This document shows, one piece after another, positions 1-9,975 of a stretch of 64,000 bases of DNA. Positions within the stretch are counted from its first letter, which is position 1. Each line of letters begins with the position of its first letter. Position numbers and translations under genes: made by a program. A model generated the notes under the pieces. It searched no databases. It was not told the origin of the DNA and saw only the letters and a program-made list of their open reading frames with translations. This stretch comes from Polyangiaceae bacterium. GTDB taxonomy: Bacteria > Myxococcota_A > Polyangia > Polyangiales > Polyangiaceae. Location of the stretch: positions 62,001 through 126,000 of the forward strand of contig JADJYE010000002.1 in assembly GCA_016719945.1 (NCBI GenBank). Reading direction: 5' to 3'.

Positions 1-1636
1 CGCCCGCGATCGCCAGCGCGGCGAAGACGAGCGAGCGCACGCTGCGGGCGACGGTGTTGGCGGCGCGCGTGAGGTCGCGCACCCGGATCTCGGCCTCGCC
101 CCGGTTGGCGCGCAGCAGGTACTTGCGCAGGTCGTCGGGCAAGGTCACCGCCTTCAAGGCCATGTCCTTCGCCGCTTCGAGCGCGATCTGGGCCCAGTCC
201 CGGTTGCCGAGCACGAAGCTCTGCGCGTACGGCTGGATGATCTCGACCGGGTTCATGTCCGGGTCGAGCTCGGTGCAGACCCCGGTCAGCAGGAGCAGCG
301 TGCGCTCGAGGTAGACCCAGTCCCGCGGGACGTGGAACGCCTGCGACAGCTCCTTCAGGCCGATGTTCATGCGGCGCAGGCTCATCAGGTTCTCGAGGCC
401 GCGCTGGGGGTCGAGCTTGATGTCCTTCAGGTTGAAGCTCTCGAGCTTCACGTCCTCCTGGAAGCGCTGGTGGAAGAACTCGACCACCCGCTCGCTCACG
501 TCCTCGGAGTCCGCGCGCGAGATGAAGCCCATCTTCTTGAGGGCGCGGATGAGCCGCTCGGTGTCGCGCCGGATGACCCCCTCGAGGAACTCCGGGATGC
601 CCTCGCGCATCTCTCGCGAGAGCTCCGCGACGGCGCCGAAGTCGAGCAGCACCAGCTCGCCCTTCTCGCCGACCAGCATGTTCCCGGGGTGCGGGTCTGC
701 GTGGTAGATGCCGTCGACGAAGATCATGTGACAGAACGTCTCGACGATCTTGCGCGCGAGGGCCTTGCGGTCGATCTTGGCCTCGTCGATCCGCTTGAGG
801 TCGTTGACCTTGAAGCCGAACACGAAGGTCGTCGTCATGACCGTCTTCGTCGACAGCTCCGCGACAGGCTTCGGGAAGACCACCAGCGGGTCGTTCACGA
901 AGTTCTGCATGATGCGCTCGATGTTCTTCGCCTCGCGCTCGAAATCCAGCTCCTCCTGGATCATGGCGCGGATCTGCCGGTAGTACGTGTCGAGGTTCTT
1001 GGCAGGCAAGAACGCCGACGCGATGTGCATGATGCGGCGGATCGTCGCCAGATCGAGGCGAACGACGTCGTCGATGTCGGCGTGCTGCACCTTCACCGCC
1101 ACGTGCCTGCCGTCCGCCAGGTACGCCTCGTGGACTTGCCCGAGCGACGCGCTGGCGATCGGCTCCTCGTTGAACCTCACGAACAGCTCGCTGACGGGCT
1201 TGCCCAGATCGCGCTGGATCCGCCGCTTGATCTCGTCGGTCGGGCGCGGGGGCACGCGGTCTTGCAGGGCCGCGAGCCCATCGCGAAACGGCGCTGGCAG
1301 GAAGTTGGCGAGCACGCTGAGCAGCTGCCCCACCTTGATGAACAGACCCTGGAGCGCGACGATCGTGGACTGAACGCGTCGCGCGTTCTTGGCGTGGACG
1401 GTCTCGAGGCGGGCCTCGAGCCAGCGCGCGCCGAACACGCGGCCGAGGAAGTAGGTCAGCAGGTAGCTGCCGATGACCGTGAACGTCGTCGCGTACGCGC
1501 GGACGAAGCGATAGCTCTGCGTGGCGGGCTTGCGAGGCGCGAGGGCGGGCGCGTTGGAGCTCCACGCCGGCGCCTTCGGCGCCTCGCCCTGCGCCAGCGT
1601 CGGGGGCGCGCCCGCGTCGGGTGTGCTCGCCGTCAC
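1..1636 (-). CDS. UbiB/ABC1 (AarF) family atypical protein kinase, 3' end cut by window edge
   Basis: The reverse strand is open from a GTG at 1636 to the window edge, at least 545 codons. The translation carries the ABC1 signature: a KxGQ-type motif (IKVGQLLSVL), ASLGQVHEAYL in place of the Ala-rich nucleotide loop, and the catalytic HADPHPGNM followed by LLDFG. The last visible residues (VARSVRSLVFAALAIAG) look like the start of the C-terminal membrane helix found in UbiB proteins, so only a short tail is missing. UbiB-type kinases/ATPases support ubiquinone biosynthesis or lipid homeostasis at the inner membrane; the substrate cannot be told here. A GGGGGAG stretch lies about 10 nt before the GTG. 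It is the end gene of a minus-strand pair with the beta-lactamase-family gene at 1692. Confidence 0.9.
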   Translation of the reverse strand, partial: MTASTPDAGAPPTLAQGEAPKAPAWSSNAPALAPRKPATQSYRFVRAYATTFTVIGSYLLTYFLGRVFGARWLEARLETVHAKNARRVQSTIVALQGLFIKVGQLLSVLANFLPAPFRDGLAALQDRVPPRPTDEIKRRIQRDLGKPVSELFVRFNEEPIASASLGQVHEAYLADGRHVAVKVQHADIDDVVRLDLATIRRIMHIASAFLPAKNLDTYYRQIRAMIQEELDFEREAKNIERIMQNFVNDPLVVFPKPVAELSTKTVMTTTFVFGFKVNDLKRIDEAKIDRKALARKIVETFCHMIFVDGIYHADPHPGNMLVGEKGELVLLDFGAVAELSREMREGIPEFLEGVIRRDTERLIRALKKMGFISRADSEDVSERVVEFFHQRFQEDVKLESFNLKDIKLDPQRGLENLMSLRRMNIGLKELSQAFHVPRDWVYLERTLLLLTGVCTELDPDMNPVEIIQPYAQSFVLGNRDWAQIALEAAKDMALKAVTLPDDLRKYLLRANRGEAEIRVRDLTRAANTVARSVRSLVFAALAIAG

Positions 1637-1691
1637 GTGCGCGAGCTTACTCCCCCTTCGGCGCGCTGGGGGGCTCGCCGGCGAAGCCGCT

Positions 1692-2807
1692 TCAACTCAG
1701 CGCGTCGAACATCGCGTCATACGCGGCGGGCCGTGCGGCCCGGATCGCGATGTGATCGCGCGTCGGGTGGACCCTGTTGGTCAGCAGCACGCCCACGAAC
1801 GCCGCGTCGGGATCGATCCACAGGCTGGTCCCGGTGAACCCCAGGTGACCGAACGTTCGCGGTCCCAGGCGCGCGCCAGAGCTGGGGCTGCCGTCCGTCC
1901 GTCCGTCGAAGCCTGCGCGCAGCGACCCTCCCGGCCGCGCTCGGACCAGCGGGTCGAGCTCGCGCGCGTCGAGGAACGAAGAGCGCCCGTCCAGCACCGC
2001 GAGCAGCTCGAGGCCGAGCCTCAGCACGGCCTCTGCGTCGCCGAAGAGCCCGGCGTGGCCGGCGAGGCCGGCGCCCGTGATGGCCCACGCGTTCTCGTCG
2101 TGGACCGCGCCCGCGACGACGCCGCCGCGGAACGTGACGTCCTCCGTCGGGGCGACGCGCTCGTCGAACGACCGGCCCGCGGCTCGAAGCTGCGCGGCGC
2201 TCCCCACCCTCGCCTCGATCCCCAGCGGGGCCGTGACGTGCGCCCGCACGACCTCGTCGAGCGGCGCTCCGCAGCGCGTCTCGAGCGCGAGCCCCAGCAG
2301 GAGGTAGCCCATGTCGCTGTAGACCGGGGCGAAGCCGTCGGGTGGCGGCTCGCCGGCGCAGTCGGCTCGCCGCGCCGAAGCCGCTGCCCGATAGGCGGCG
2401 GCCGGCTCGACCGAGCCGCCCTCGAGCAGGGGCGCGAAGAGCCTCTGGTGGGCCTCGAGGCCTGCGCGGTGGGCGGCGATGAGATCCAGCGGGACGCGTC
2501 CGGTCGGGGTGTCGGCCAAGGACGGGATCACGTCGCCCAGCCGCTCCTGCCGAGACAACACGCCCGCTCGTTCGAGGCGGGCGAGGGCCAGGGCCACGAA
2601 CGGCTTGGTGACGCTCGCGAGGTCGAACGGCGTCGCGTCCTCCACGGACGGGGCCCCCTCCTCGTAGCTCAGCGAGCCAGCGTGTCCCACGCCCCCAACC
2701 CCCCTCCGAGAGGCTGCGACGCTCGCTCCGGGAGCCGCGCGGTCCGTCGCGAGGACGCCCGCCGCGACGGGGTCGAGGCGGCGGAGAGCAGGTGCGGTCA
2801 CGACCAT
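1692..2807 (-). CDS. Serine beta-lactamase-family (class C/PBP-like) hydrolase
   Basis: This 371-residue protein has the serine hydrolase triad of the beta-lactamase/EstB/DD-peptidase family: SVTK (SxxK) at residues 65-68, YSD (Y-[SA]-N/D) at 163-165 and a late HLGFTGTS motif that plays the KTG role. No clear signal peptide is seen, so it may be cytoplasmic, as in esterase-like members. The reading frame stays open upstream to 2996, but that extension is antisense to pilC and has a skewed composition. ATG at 2807 is therefore chosen, leaving a 118-bp divergent gap to pilC. The substrate (peptidoglycan peptide, ester or lactam) is not predictable. Family assignment is firm, function is not. 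Confidence 0.85.
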   Translation of the reverse strand: MVVTAPALRRLDPVAAGVLATDRAAPGASVAASRRGVGGVGHAGSLSYEEGAPSVEDATPFDLASVTKPFVALALARLERAGVLSRQERLGDVIPSLADTPTGRVPLDLIAAHRAGLEAHQRLFAPLLEGGSVEPAAAYRAAASARRADCAGEPPPDGFAPVYSDMGYLLLGLALETRCGAPLDEVVRAHVTAPLGIEARVGSAAQLRAAGRSFDERVAPTEDVTFRGGVVAGAVHDENAWAITGAGLAGHAGLFGDAEAVLRLGLELLAVLDGRSSFLDARELDPLVRARPGGSLRAGFDGRTDGSPSSGARLGPRTFGHLGFTGTSLWIDPDAAFVGVLLTNRVHPTRDHIAIRAARPAAYDAMFDALS

Positions 2808-2925
2808 GGAGCCTCGTTTATCGAAGCTTCCGGCATGCGTCGACTTTGACCCTTCCGCACGACGCCGCGTATCCTGGACGCAAGGGTCCTCGGCTCGAGG
2901 GCCCCCGGCACGGCGAGGCCACAAC

Positions 2926-4134
2926 ATGGCAGAGTTCGTTTGGGAAGCGCGCGGTCGCATGGGCGAGACGCGCAAAGGCACGATGGAGGCCGACAATGAG
3001 GCCGCCGTCCTTGCGCGCTTGCGGGCTCAGCAGCTCAGCCCGACCAAGGTCACCAAGAAGTTCGCGCTGTCGTTCAAGTTCGGCAGCGGCGTCACGCCGA
3101 AGGACCTCGTCAAGTTCGTCCGACAGTTCGCGACGATGATCGACGCCGGTCTGCCGCTCGTGCAGTGCCTCGAGATCCTTGGCAACCAGGAGCCGAACAA
3201 GCAGTTCCAGACCGTCCTGCGCGACATCAAGTCCACGGTCGAGCAGGGCGCCACCTTCAGCGACGCGCTGAGGCGCCACCCCAAGATCTTCGACGAGCTC
3301 TTCGTGAACCTGGTCGCCGCCGGCGAGATCGGCGGCATCCTCGACACGATCCTCCAGCGCCTCGCGGTCTACATCGAGAAGCGCGTGAAGCTCGCGCGTC
3401 AGGTGCGCGGCGCCCTCGCCTACCCGACCGCGGTCATCATCATCATGATCATCGTGGTCACCGTGCTCCTGACGTGGGTCATCCCCGCGTTCGAGAACAT
3501 GTTCAAGGAGTTCGGCGCGAAAGACGGCCTGCCTTGGCTCACCAAGACCGTCATCGCGGCCTCGCGAGGCTTCGTGGGGGCGCTGCCGTTCATCATCGTC
3601 GCCCTCGCGGGCGCGACCTTCGGGTTCATCTCGTTCTACCGGAGCAAGCAGGGCAAGCGGGTCTTCCATCGCATGCTCCTGTGGCTGCCGATCATGGGCC
3701 CGGTGCTCCAGAAGATCGCGGTCGCGCGCTTCTCGCGCACGCTCGGCACGCTGCTGTCCTCCGGCGTCCCCATCCTCGATGCGCTCGAGATCGTCGCCAA
3801 GACGTCGGGCAACATGATCATCGAAGAAGGTCTTCTGTACTCGCGCGCGCGCATCGCGGAAGGCAAGAACCTCGCTGATCCGCTCAAGGAGGCGAACGTC
3901 TTCCCGGGCATGGTCGTGCAGATGGTCGCCGTCGGCGAGCAGACGGGCGCCCTCGACACCATGCTCAACAAGATCGCCGATTTCTACGAGGACGAGGTCG
4001 ACGTCGCCGTCGCCGCGCTCACGTCGCTGCTCGAGCCCATCTTGATGGTCGTCATCGGCTCCGTCGTCGGCGTCGTCCTGATCTCCATGTACCTGCCCAT
4101 CTTCGACCTCGCCGGCAAGATCAAGGCCGAGTAG
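2926..4134 (+). CDS. pilC: Type IV pilus inner-membrane platform protein PilC
   Basis: This 402-residue protein has two GspF/T2SSF domains. The N-terminus (MAEFVWEARG) and the motifs LVKFVRQFATMIDAGLPL and VARFSRTLGTLLSSGVPIL are diagnostic, as are three hydrophobic segments (about residues 170-195, 225-245 and 375-398). PilC is the inner-membrane platform that couples the PilB/PilT motor ATPases to pilin assembly and retraction. The ATG at 2926 gives the normal family length; an in-frame extension to 2806 is rejected because it overlaps the divergent gene. No pilB or pilT is in the window. A PilS-like kinase follows 31 nt downstream, suggesting co-transcription. The other pilus assembly genes are 33 kb away. 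Confidence 0.97.
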   Translation: MAEFVWEARGRMGETRKGTMEADNEAAVLARLRAQQLSPTKVTKKFALSFKFGSGVTPKDLVKFVRQFATMIDAGLPLVQCLEILGNQEPNKQFQTVLRDIKSTVEQGATFSDALRRHPKIFDELFVNLVAAGEIGGILDTILQRLAVYIEKRVKLARQVRGALAYPTAVIIIMIIVVTVLLTWVIPAFENMFKEFGAKDGLPWLTKTVIAASRGFVGALPFIIVALAGATFGFISFYRSKQGKRVFHRMLLWLPIMGPVLQKIAVARFSRTLGTLLSSGVPILDALEIVAKTSGNMIIEEGLLYSRARIAEGKNLADPLKEANVFPGMVVQMVAVGEQTGALDTMLNKIADFYEDEVDVAVAALTSLLEPILMVVIGSVVGVVLISMYLPIFDLAGKIKAE

Positions 4135-4165
4135 GGCCGCGGCCCGCCGGGCCCACCCCCCGACC

Positions 4166-5494
4166 GTGCCGAGCGAGCCCCGCCCGCCCGCCTCTCAACG
4201 CGCCGCCCCCGAGCTGGGCTTCGGAGGGCGGCTGGCGTGGCTCCTCGCGCTGCGCATCGGCGTCATGACCCTGTTCCTCGGGTTCGTGACGCTGGTCTAT
4301 CTGCGTGGCGCGACGGGGGGCTTCTCGTCCCTGATGGCGTTCTCCACCGTCGCGGCGGGCTACGCGACCGCTGGGATTTATGCCGCGATCCTCCGCACGA
4401 GGCGCGGCCTGCGGACCGTCGCCTACGCGCAGCTGCTCACCGATCAGCTGACGTGGACCGCGATCGTCTACACGACCGGCGGCGTCACGAGCGGCGCGAT
4501 CTCCCTGTACGGGCTGACCTGCATCGCGGGGGCCGTCGCCCTCGGGCGGCGCGGGGCGTTCGTCGCTCTCGCCCTAGGGCTCGCCTCCTACGCTGGGCTG
4601 ACCGCTGCGCTGATCCTCGGGGCGCTGCCGGTCCCGCCCGACCAGGTCGCCGATTTCTACGTCCTCACCTGGTCCGGGGCGGCGTACCCCATGCTCGCGA
4701 ACTCGCTGGGGCTCGCGCTCGTCGCCTCGATGGCCGGGTGGCTCGCGCACCGGCTGCGGGTCGCCGGTGGAGACCTGGCGCTCGCGGAGGCCAGAGCGGA
4801 GGAGGCCGAGCGGCTCGCCGGGCTGGGCCGGCTCGCGGCCGGTCTCGCGCACGAGATCCGCAACCCGCTGGGGGGGATCGCCGGCTCGATCGAGCTGCTA
4901 CGCACCAGCCCCGGGCTCAGCGAAGAAGACCGCAAGCTGTGCGAGATCATCCAGCGTGAGGCCGATCGCCTCAACGACCTCGTCGGCGACATGGTCGAGC
5001 TCGCTCGACCGCGGGCTCCTCACCTCCAGGACATCGACGTCGCCGAGCTGGCGACCGACGTTGTCGTCTTGGCGGGGCGCTCCGGGCGCGGTGGGGACGT
5101 GAGGGTGAGGTACGAGGGCGAGCGATCGGCCCGGATCCGGGCCGATCCCGCGCAGGTCAGGCAGGTGTTGTGGAACCTGGTCCGCAACGCCGTCCAGGCG
5201 AGCACGGCGGGAGACGAGGTCCGGGTGAGGGTCGCCGCGGCGCCGGAGGGCGAGCTCGCGATCGAGGTCTCCGACCGGGGGGTGGGCATCCCGCCCGAGG
5301 CGCGCGAGAAGATCTTCGACGCGTTCTTCACGACCCGGTCCCACGGAACCGGCGTCGGCCTGGCGGTGGTCAAGCGCATCGTGGAGGGACACGGCTGGCG
5401 CATCGAGGTCGAAGGGGTCGAGGGCGTGACGTTCCGCGTGGTCGTCCCGCGGGAGGCGCGCCTCACCTCCGAGCGCCCAGCCGCGCTGGCCTGA
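4166..5494 (+). CDS. pilS: PilS-like membrane sensor histidine kinase
   Basis: This 442-residue protein begins at a GTG. Six hydrophobic segments fill residues about 22-200. They are followed by an H-box (LAHEIRNPLG, phosphoacceptor His about 229), an N-box (LWNLVRNAVQAS), a G1 box (SDRGVGIP) and a G2 box (GTGVGLAVVKRI). The six-helix N-terminus plus HisKA/HATPase layout, and the position right after pilC, match PilS, the kinase of the PilS/PilR pair that controls pilin transcription. Unlike classical PilS there is little room for a PAS domain between the last helix and the H-box. No response regulator adjoins it, so the partner must be elsewhere. Family firm; the pilS name rests on context. 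Confidence 0.8.
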   Translation: MPSEPRPPASQRAAPELGFGGRLAWLLALRIGVMTLFLGFVTLVYLRGATGGFSSLMAFSTVAAGYATAGIYAAILRTRRGLRTVAYAQLLTDQLTWTAIVYTTGGVTSGAISLYGLTCIAGAVALGRRGAFVALALGLASYAGLTAALILGALPVPPDQVADFYVLTWSGAAYPMLANSLGLALVASMAGWLAHRLRVAGGDLALAEARAEEAERLAGLGRLAAGLAHEIRNPLGGIAGSIELLRTSPGLSEEDRKLCEIIQREADRLNDLVGDMVELARPRAPHLQDIDVAELATDVVVLAGRSGRGGDVRVRYEGERSARIRADPAQVRQVLWNLVRNAVQASTAGDEVRVRVAAAPEGELAIEVSDRGVGIPPEAREKIFDAFFTTRSHGTGVGLAVVKRIVEGHGWRIEVEGVEGVTFRVVVPREARLTSERPAALA

Positions 5495-5676
5495 GCAGGC
5501 TTTCGACGCGGCGCACGGCGAAGCAGTGCTCTGCGGCCCGCGTAACCCCAGGAATTGAATAGGACTCGTTGGACGCCCGTCCTGCCGATGACCCGTCCCG
5601 CCAAACGCGGGGTCAAGGACTGGAATTCGGCCCCGCTTGTCATTAAGTGAGGGCTACGAAGGAGCCACGAAACGTC

Positions 5677-6273
5677 ATGCGCCGACTCATCCTCCCCCTC
5701 CTAGCGTCGTCGCTCATCATGCTCGCTTCGGGCAGCGCGTGGGCGGGGCCCCCCTCCGACGCGGTCAAGACGCGGCAGACCGAGCTCTTCAAGCTGCTCG
5801 AGGGGGAGGCGAACGAAGCCAACAAGAAGAAGATCGCGGCCATCTTCGACGAGCTCATCGACTACGACTTCATCGCCGAGCAAGCCCTCGGAGACGAGCT
5901 CAAGACCCTGAAGGACGACGAGAAGAAAGAGTTCAAGTCGCTCCTGAAGCAGCTGGTCACCCGCGCGTACGAGAAGAACCTTCGCAAGACGCTCTCGTGG
6001 AACATCGAGTACTTGGCCGAGGAGAAGACGGGCAGCGAGTGGATCGTGAAGACCCGCGCCAAGCACAAGACCGACACTCGCCAAGACCCCATCAAGATCG
6101 ACTTCAAGCTGGTCGACAAGGGGAGCGGCAAGTTCCGCATGAGCGACATCATCACGGAGGACGTGAGCCTCGTGAGCAGCTACCGCGCCCAGTTCACCAA
6201 GATCATCAAGAAGGACGGGTACGCGGGGCTCGCGAAGAAGATGAAGGACAAGATCGCCAAGGGCGACGGCTGA
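5677..6273 (+). CDS. mlaC: MlaC/Ttg2D-like periplasmic phospholipid-binding protein
   Basis: This 198-residue protein has a clear Sec signal peptide (MRRLILPLL...SGSAWA, cleavage near residue 23). The mature part shows the MlaC pattern: DELIDYDFIAEQALGD, LLKQLVTRAYEKNL, YRAQFTKIIKKDGYAGL near the C-terminus. MlaC ferries phospholipids across the periplasm between the MlaA outer-membrane complex and the MlaFEDB ABC transporter. A GTG at 5647 gives a 10-residue extension, but the ATG at 5677 has a GAAGGAG ribosome site 12 nt upstream and starts right at the signal peptide. No other mla genes are nearby, which is common in myxobacteria where the locus is scattered. The symbol is by similarity only. 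Confidence 0.82.
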   Translation: MRRLILPLLASSLIMLASGSAWAGPPSDAVKTRQTELFKLLEGEANEANKKKIAAIFDELIDYDFIAEQALGDELKTLKDDEKKEFKSLLKQLVTRAYEKNLRKTLSWNIEYLAEEKTGSEWIVKTRAKHKTDTRQDPIKIDFKLVDKGSGKFRMSDIITEDVSLVSSYRAQFTKIIKKDGYAGLAKKMKDKIAKGDG

Positions 6274-6349
6274 AACGCCGCCAGACCCCCGCGCGTGGGT
6301 CGGTCGCCACAGTTTTGGCGCCTCGTCCAGGCGCTGATATCGTACGGCG

Positions 6350-8627
6350 ATGATCGAGGGTGCGCGCCGGGGCCGGCGAAAGCCGGCGGCCGGGATGCGA
6401 GAGGCCGCGCTGCCGCCTTCGTCCGATCGAGGCGAGGGGACGGGCGAGGTCTTCTTGCGCCTCGCGATCGCTCAAGGGTCGCTGGGTCTGGAGAGCACCC
6501 GCGCGCTCGCGCTGGGGCCGGTCGAGCTGACCGAGATCTCCGTGCGCTTGCTCGGCGTTCGGTTCCCGGTCGATCTCTCGGGGGGCGTGCGGCGGTTCCG
6601 CCACGTGAGGGGCCAGGTCGCGCGGGCGCGCCTCGAGCTGCCGCTCGCGATCGCCAGCGCCGCTTTGCTCGACCGCGTGCGCCGGGCCGCACCGACCTGT
6701 GACAGGCTCGTGCTCTCCGCCAACCTGGACGGCCTCACGGTCGGCCTGGCCGGCCCGACCTGGGCCCTGGCCTTCGACTGCGTCGCAGCGCCGGACGCGG
6801 TCGATCTGCGGCTCGTGCTCGAGGACGCTCGGGGAGAGGGCCTCGACGCGCCGGCGCACGTGCTCGCGTGTCGGGTCGTCGACGCCGCGTGTGCAGGGCT
6901 CGCCTCGAGGCACGGCGGCGCCTTCGTGCTCCAGGATCCCGTGCGCGCGGCCGCGCGCCTCGTGCTGCCAGACGCGGGGGCTCGCGTCCCCGCGACCGAG
7001 GGCCTGCAGCTCACCGTCGGCGTGAGCGACGACGGCCGGGCGGGCCGCGTCACGCTGACCGCGGAGCGCGGAGCCGCGCCTCCCCAGCTCTCGATGCGCG
7101 CGGTGCGGGCGCTCGAGCACGCCGAGCTGCTCGCCGAGGCGGATCACGCGGCGTTCGTGGGCGAGCTCGAGCGCGCACGCGCGGCCTACCTCGAGGCGCT
7201 GGAGCGCGCCCCGCGCCACCTCGAGGCAGCGCGTCGGCTCGCCGCGCTCGATCTCGCGATCGGCGAGCGCGAGGCCGCCGCGTACGCGACGCTCTCCGAG
7301 GTCGCGAGCGTCAGCGACGCGGGGCTGCTCGGCAGCGTCGTGCTGGAGGCGATGGGTGAGGTCGAGGCCGCCTACGCGGCGGCCTCGCGCGCCGCCGCAG
7401 ACGAGCCGTTTGGTGCGCTCGCGGCGCGCGCGTGGACGCGCGCCGCGAGGCTCGCGCCGACCAGGGCTGCGGCGGCCGCGGCGCTCGACGAGGCGCTCGT
7501 GCGCTCACCGGGCTACGCCGACGCCCGCTGGGCGAGGATCGAGGCGCGGCTCGCGACCGGCGATGCGCGAGGGGCGCTCGGCGACGTCGAGCACCTCGAG
7601 GCCAACACCCGCTCCAAGCACGAGCGCCACGAGGTGCTCAGGCGCGCCGCGGATCGCTTCTTCGACCGAGGTCTCACCGAGGACGCCGAGCGCCTGTTCG
7701 AGCGAGCGCTGCGCTACGAGCCCAAGAGCGCGCGCGGTGGCCGGCCTCGCGCGCGCCCTGCGCGACCGTGGGCGCACCTCGCGCGCCCTCGACCTCTTCG
7801 CGCGCGCCGCCGGCCTCGCGCGCCGCGAGCCCGACGTCGCGCACGAGATCGAGCTCGAGCTCGCGAGGGCGCTCGCTGTCTACGCGGGCGACAAGCCCTC
7901 GGCGGTCGCGCACGCGGCGGCGATCCCTCAGGACGCCGCGGTCGCGCCCGAAGCGCGCCTGTTCGAGGCCACGATGCGCAGAGATCTCGGGGACCAGCCC
8001 GGCGCAGCGCGCGCCCTCCACCGCCTGCGCGCGCTGGCCGAGACGGTGGTGAGTGAGCCGACCCGCGCACGGCTCGAGCCAGCCCTGCTCGAGGCCGCGA
8101 CGCTCGACGAGTCGCTCGGCGACGCGCGCGCCGCCCGGCGTGACCTCGAGCTCGCCCTGCATCTCGCGCCCCACAGCCGCGTCGCCGCGCGCCGCCTCAC
8201 GGCGCTCGTGCGGCAGATCGAGGAGGCGGGGCGGCCTGCCACCCAGGTCGACCGCCCGCCTGCCACCCGCGAGATCGAGCGCCCACTCGCGCTCGAACCC
8301 TCCGTCGTCCAGCGCGCCAGCGAACCGGAAGCGGACGAGGAGCCCGACGAGTCAGCGCTCGCCGCCCGCGCGGACTCGCTCACCGCGCGGCTGCGCGCGG
8401 ATCCCTCCGACGTACCCACGGCGCTCGAGCTCGCAGGCGTGCTGGAGCGCCTCGGCCGCGATCTCGAGCTGTTCGCGCTGCTGTCGGCGCGCATCGAAGA
8501 GTCTCCCGACACCTCCGGGCCTCTGCTCGAGCTGCGTGAGGCGGTCCTGCGCAGGCTCGCCGAGCAGGCGCGCCGCGAGGGCCGCGCCGGCGAGGCGTCT
8601 CTGTACGAGGACATGCTCTCACGCTGA
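6350..8627 (+). pseudogene. TPR-like repeat protein interrupted by a frameshift in a GC-dinucleotide run
   Basis: The first reading frame (from ATG 6350) encodes an alpha/beta N-terminal part and then Ala/Glu-rich helical repeats resembling tetratricopeptide repeats, ending sensibly at ERALRYEPKSAR. The frame then turns into Arg/Pro-rich nonsense. The other frame continues the same repeat protein with AVAGLARALRDRG through to LYEDMLSR and a stop at 8627. The switch lies in a GCGCGCGCG run at 7728-7736; two more bases (one GC unit) would restore a single protein of about 760 residues. This could be a true mutation, dinucleotide slippage or an assembly error. If not restored, the gene makes a 568-residue product ending at 8056. 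Function unknown; TPR-like proteins usually mediate protein-protein contacts. Confidence 0.75.
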
Positions 8628-8747
8628 GCCACGACCGCCCTCGGCTGTGGCGGTCCCAAGCTTGTTTGGCCTGCGCTCCCGCCGTTTGCTAGACCGGGCC
8701 TCGTGGCGGGAGCCGCCTGCGCCCCTCGTCACAAGGAGCGAAAGCGC

Positions 8748-9956
8748 GTGCAGTCAGCGGAGCGTCCTCGTCCGGTCGTGGTGCAGAAGTACGGCGGGTC
8801 CAGCGTCGCCGACGTCGAGAAGATCGGCCGCGTCGCTGACCTCGTGGTCGCCACGAAGGCCGCGGGTAACGACGTGGTGGTGGTCGTCAGCGCCATGGGC
8901 AAGACGACCGACTCGCTGCTCGGGCTCGCCCACAGCGTCACCGAGGTCGGGGGCGGCCGCAGCGAGCCGGCGCGGCGCGAGCTCGACATGCTGGTGTCGA
9001 CCGGCGAGCGCGTGTCGATGTCGCTGCTCTCGATCGCCATCCAAGCGCGCGGCTATCACGCGATATCGTTCACCGGCTCGCAGTCGGGCATCTTGACCAA
9101 CGACCGCCACTTCGACGCCCGAATCATCGAGGTGCGGCCGCATCGCATCGAGGACGAGCTGTCGCGAGGCGCGATCGTCATCGTCGCCGGCTACCAGGGC
9201 ATGAGCTACAAACGCGAGATCACGACGCTGGGGCGCGGCGGCTCGGACACCACCGCGGTCGCCCTCGCCGCCGCGCTCTACGCCGATCGCTGCGAGATCT
9301 ACAGCGACGTCGACGGGGTCTACTCCGCCGATCCGCGCGTCGTCCCCGACGCGAAGCACCTGTCGGAGCTCGACCACGCGATGCTCCAGGAGATGGCGGA
9401 GGCGGGCGCGAAGGTCGTGTGCGCCCAGGCCGTCGAGTGGGCCCGCAAGCGCAACATCATCATCCACGCGCGCTCGACGTACGACCCTGCGCGCCAGACG
9501 GTGGTCGTGCCCGCGGGCGACGCGCGCGTCCAGCGGGCACGCGCTGTCACCGGGGAGGGGAAGATCTTCTTCACCACGTGGCGGGGCGTCCCGTCGGCGC
9601 GCGCGGTCTCCGCCCTCGAGCGAGCGGGCCTGCCCTACAAAGACCTGTCGATCACGGGCGATCACGGCAGCGCGATCATCCCGCTCTTGAACCTCCCGTC
9701 GCCCGACAAGGCCCGCGAGGCGCTCGCCCGCGCGCTCCCCGAGATCCAGGTCTCGGAGGACGTCGCGTCCGTCAGCGTCGTGGGCGACGGCCTCGCGGGG
9801 GACGGCGCCGCGCTCGCGCGCTTCCTCAGCGCGCTCGAGTCGGCGTCCGCTGCGCCGTCCGCGATCTGTGCAGGTCCCCTCCGCCTCACGGCGGTCGTGG
9901 CCGCAGCCCGCGCGAACGACGCTCAGCGAGCGCTGCACGCCGCCCTCGTCGCGTAG
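8748..9956 (+). CDS. lysC: Aspartate kinase (aspartokinase)
   Basis: This 402-residue enzyme phosphorylates aspartate in the first step of the lysine/threonine/methionine pathway. It shows the N-terminal VQKYGGSSVAD motif, the kinase-domain TTLGRGGSDTTAVALA motif, and C-terminal ACT-type regulatory repeats (residues about 270-402), as in monofunctional class III/alpha-type aspartokinases. The GTG at 8748 is preceded by AAGGAG with a 9-nt spacer, so it is preferred over the upstream GTG at 8703. It sits alone, convergent with the minus-strand gene that ends 20 nt downstream. ACT domains imply feedback control by lysine or threonine. Confidence 0.96.
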   Translation: MQSAERPRPVVVQKYGGSSVADVEKIGRVADLVVATKAAGNDVVVVVSAMGKTTDSLLGLAHSVTEVGGGRSEPARRELDMLVSTGERVSMSLLSIAIQARGYHAISFTGSQSGILTNDRHFDARIIEVRPHRIEDELSRGAIVIVAGYQGMSYKREITTLGRGGSDTTAVALAAALYADRCEIYSDVDGVYSADPRVVPDAKHLSELDHAMLQEMAEAGAKVVCAQAVEWARKRNIIIHARSTYDPARQTVVVPAGDARVQRARAVTGEGKIFFTTWRGVPSARAVSALERAGLPYKDLSITGDHGSAIIPLLNLPSPDKAREALARALPEIQVSEDVASVSVVGDGLAGDGAALARFLSALESASAAPSAICAGPLRLTAVVAAARANDAQRALHAALVA

Positions 9957-9975
9957 GAGTTAGCTAAGCTAGTCG

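Noticed and set aside
332..1837. Long plus-strand open frame opposite the UbiB gene
   Set aside because: It is the antisense shadow of a clear UbiB/ABC1 protein; its own sequence is His/Arg/Leu/Val-biased with no domains.
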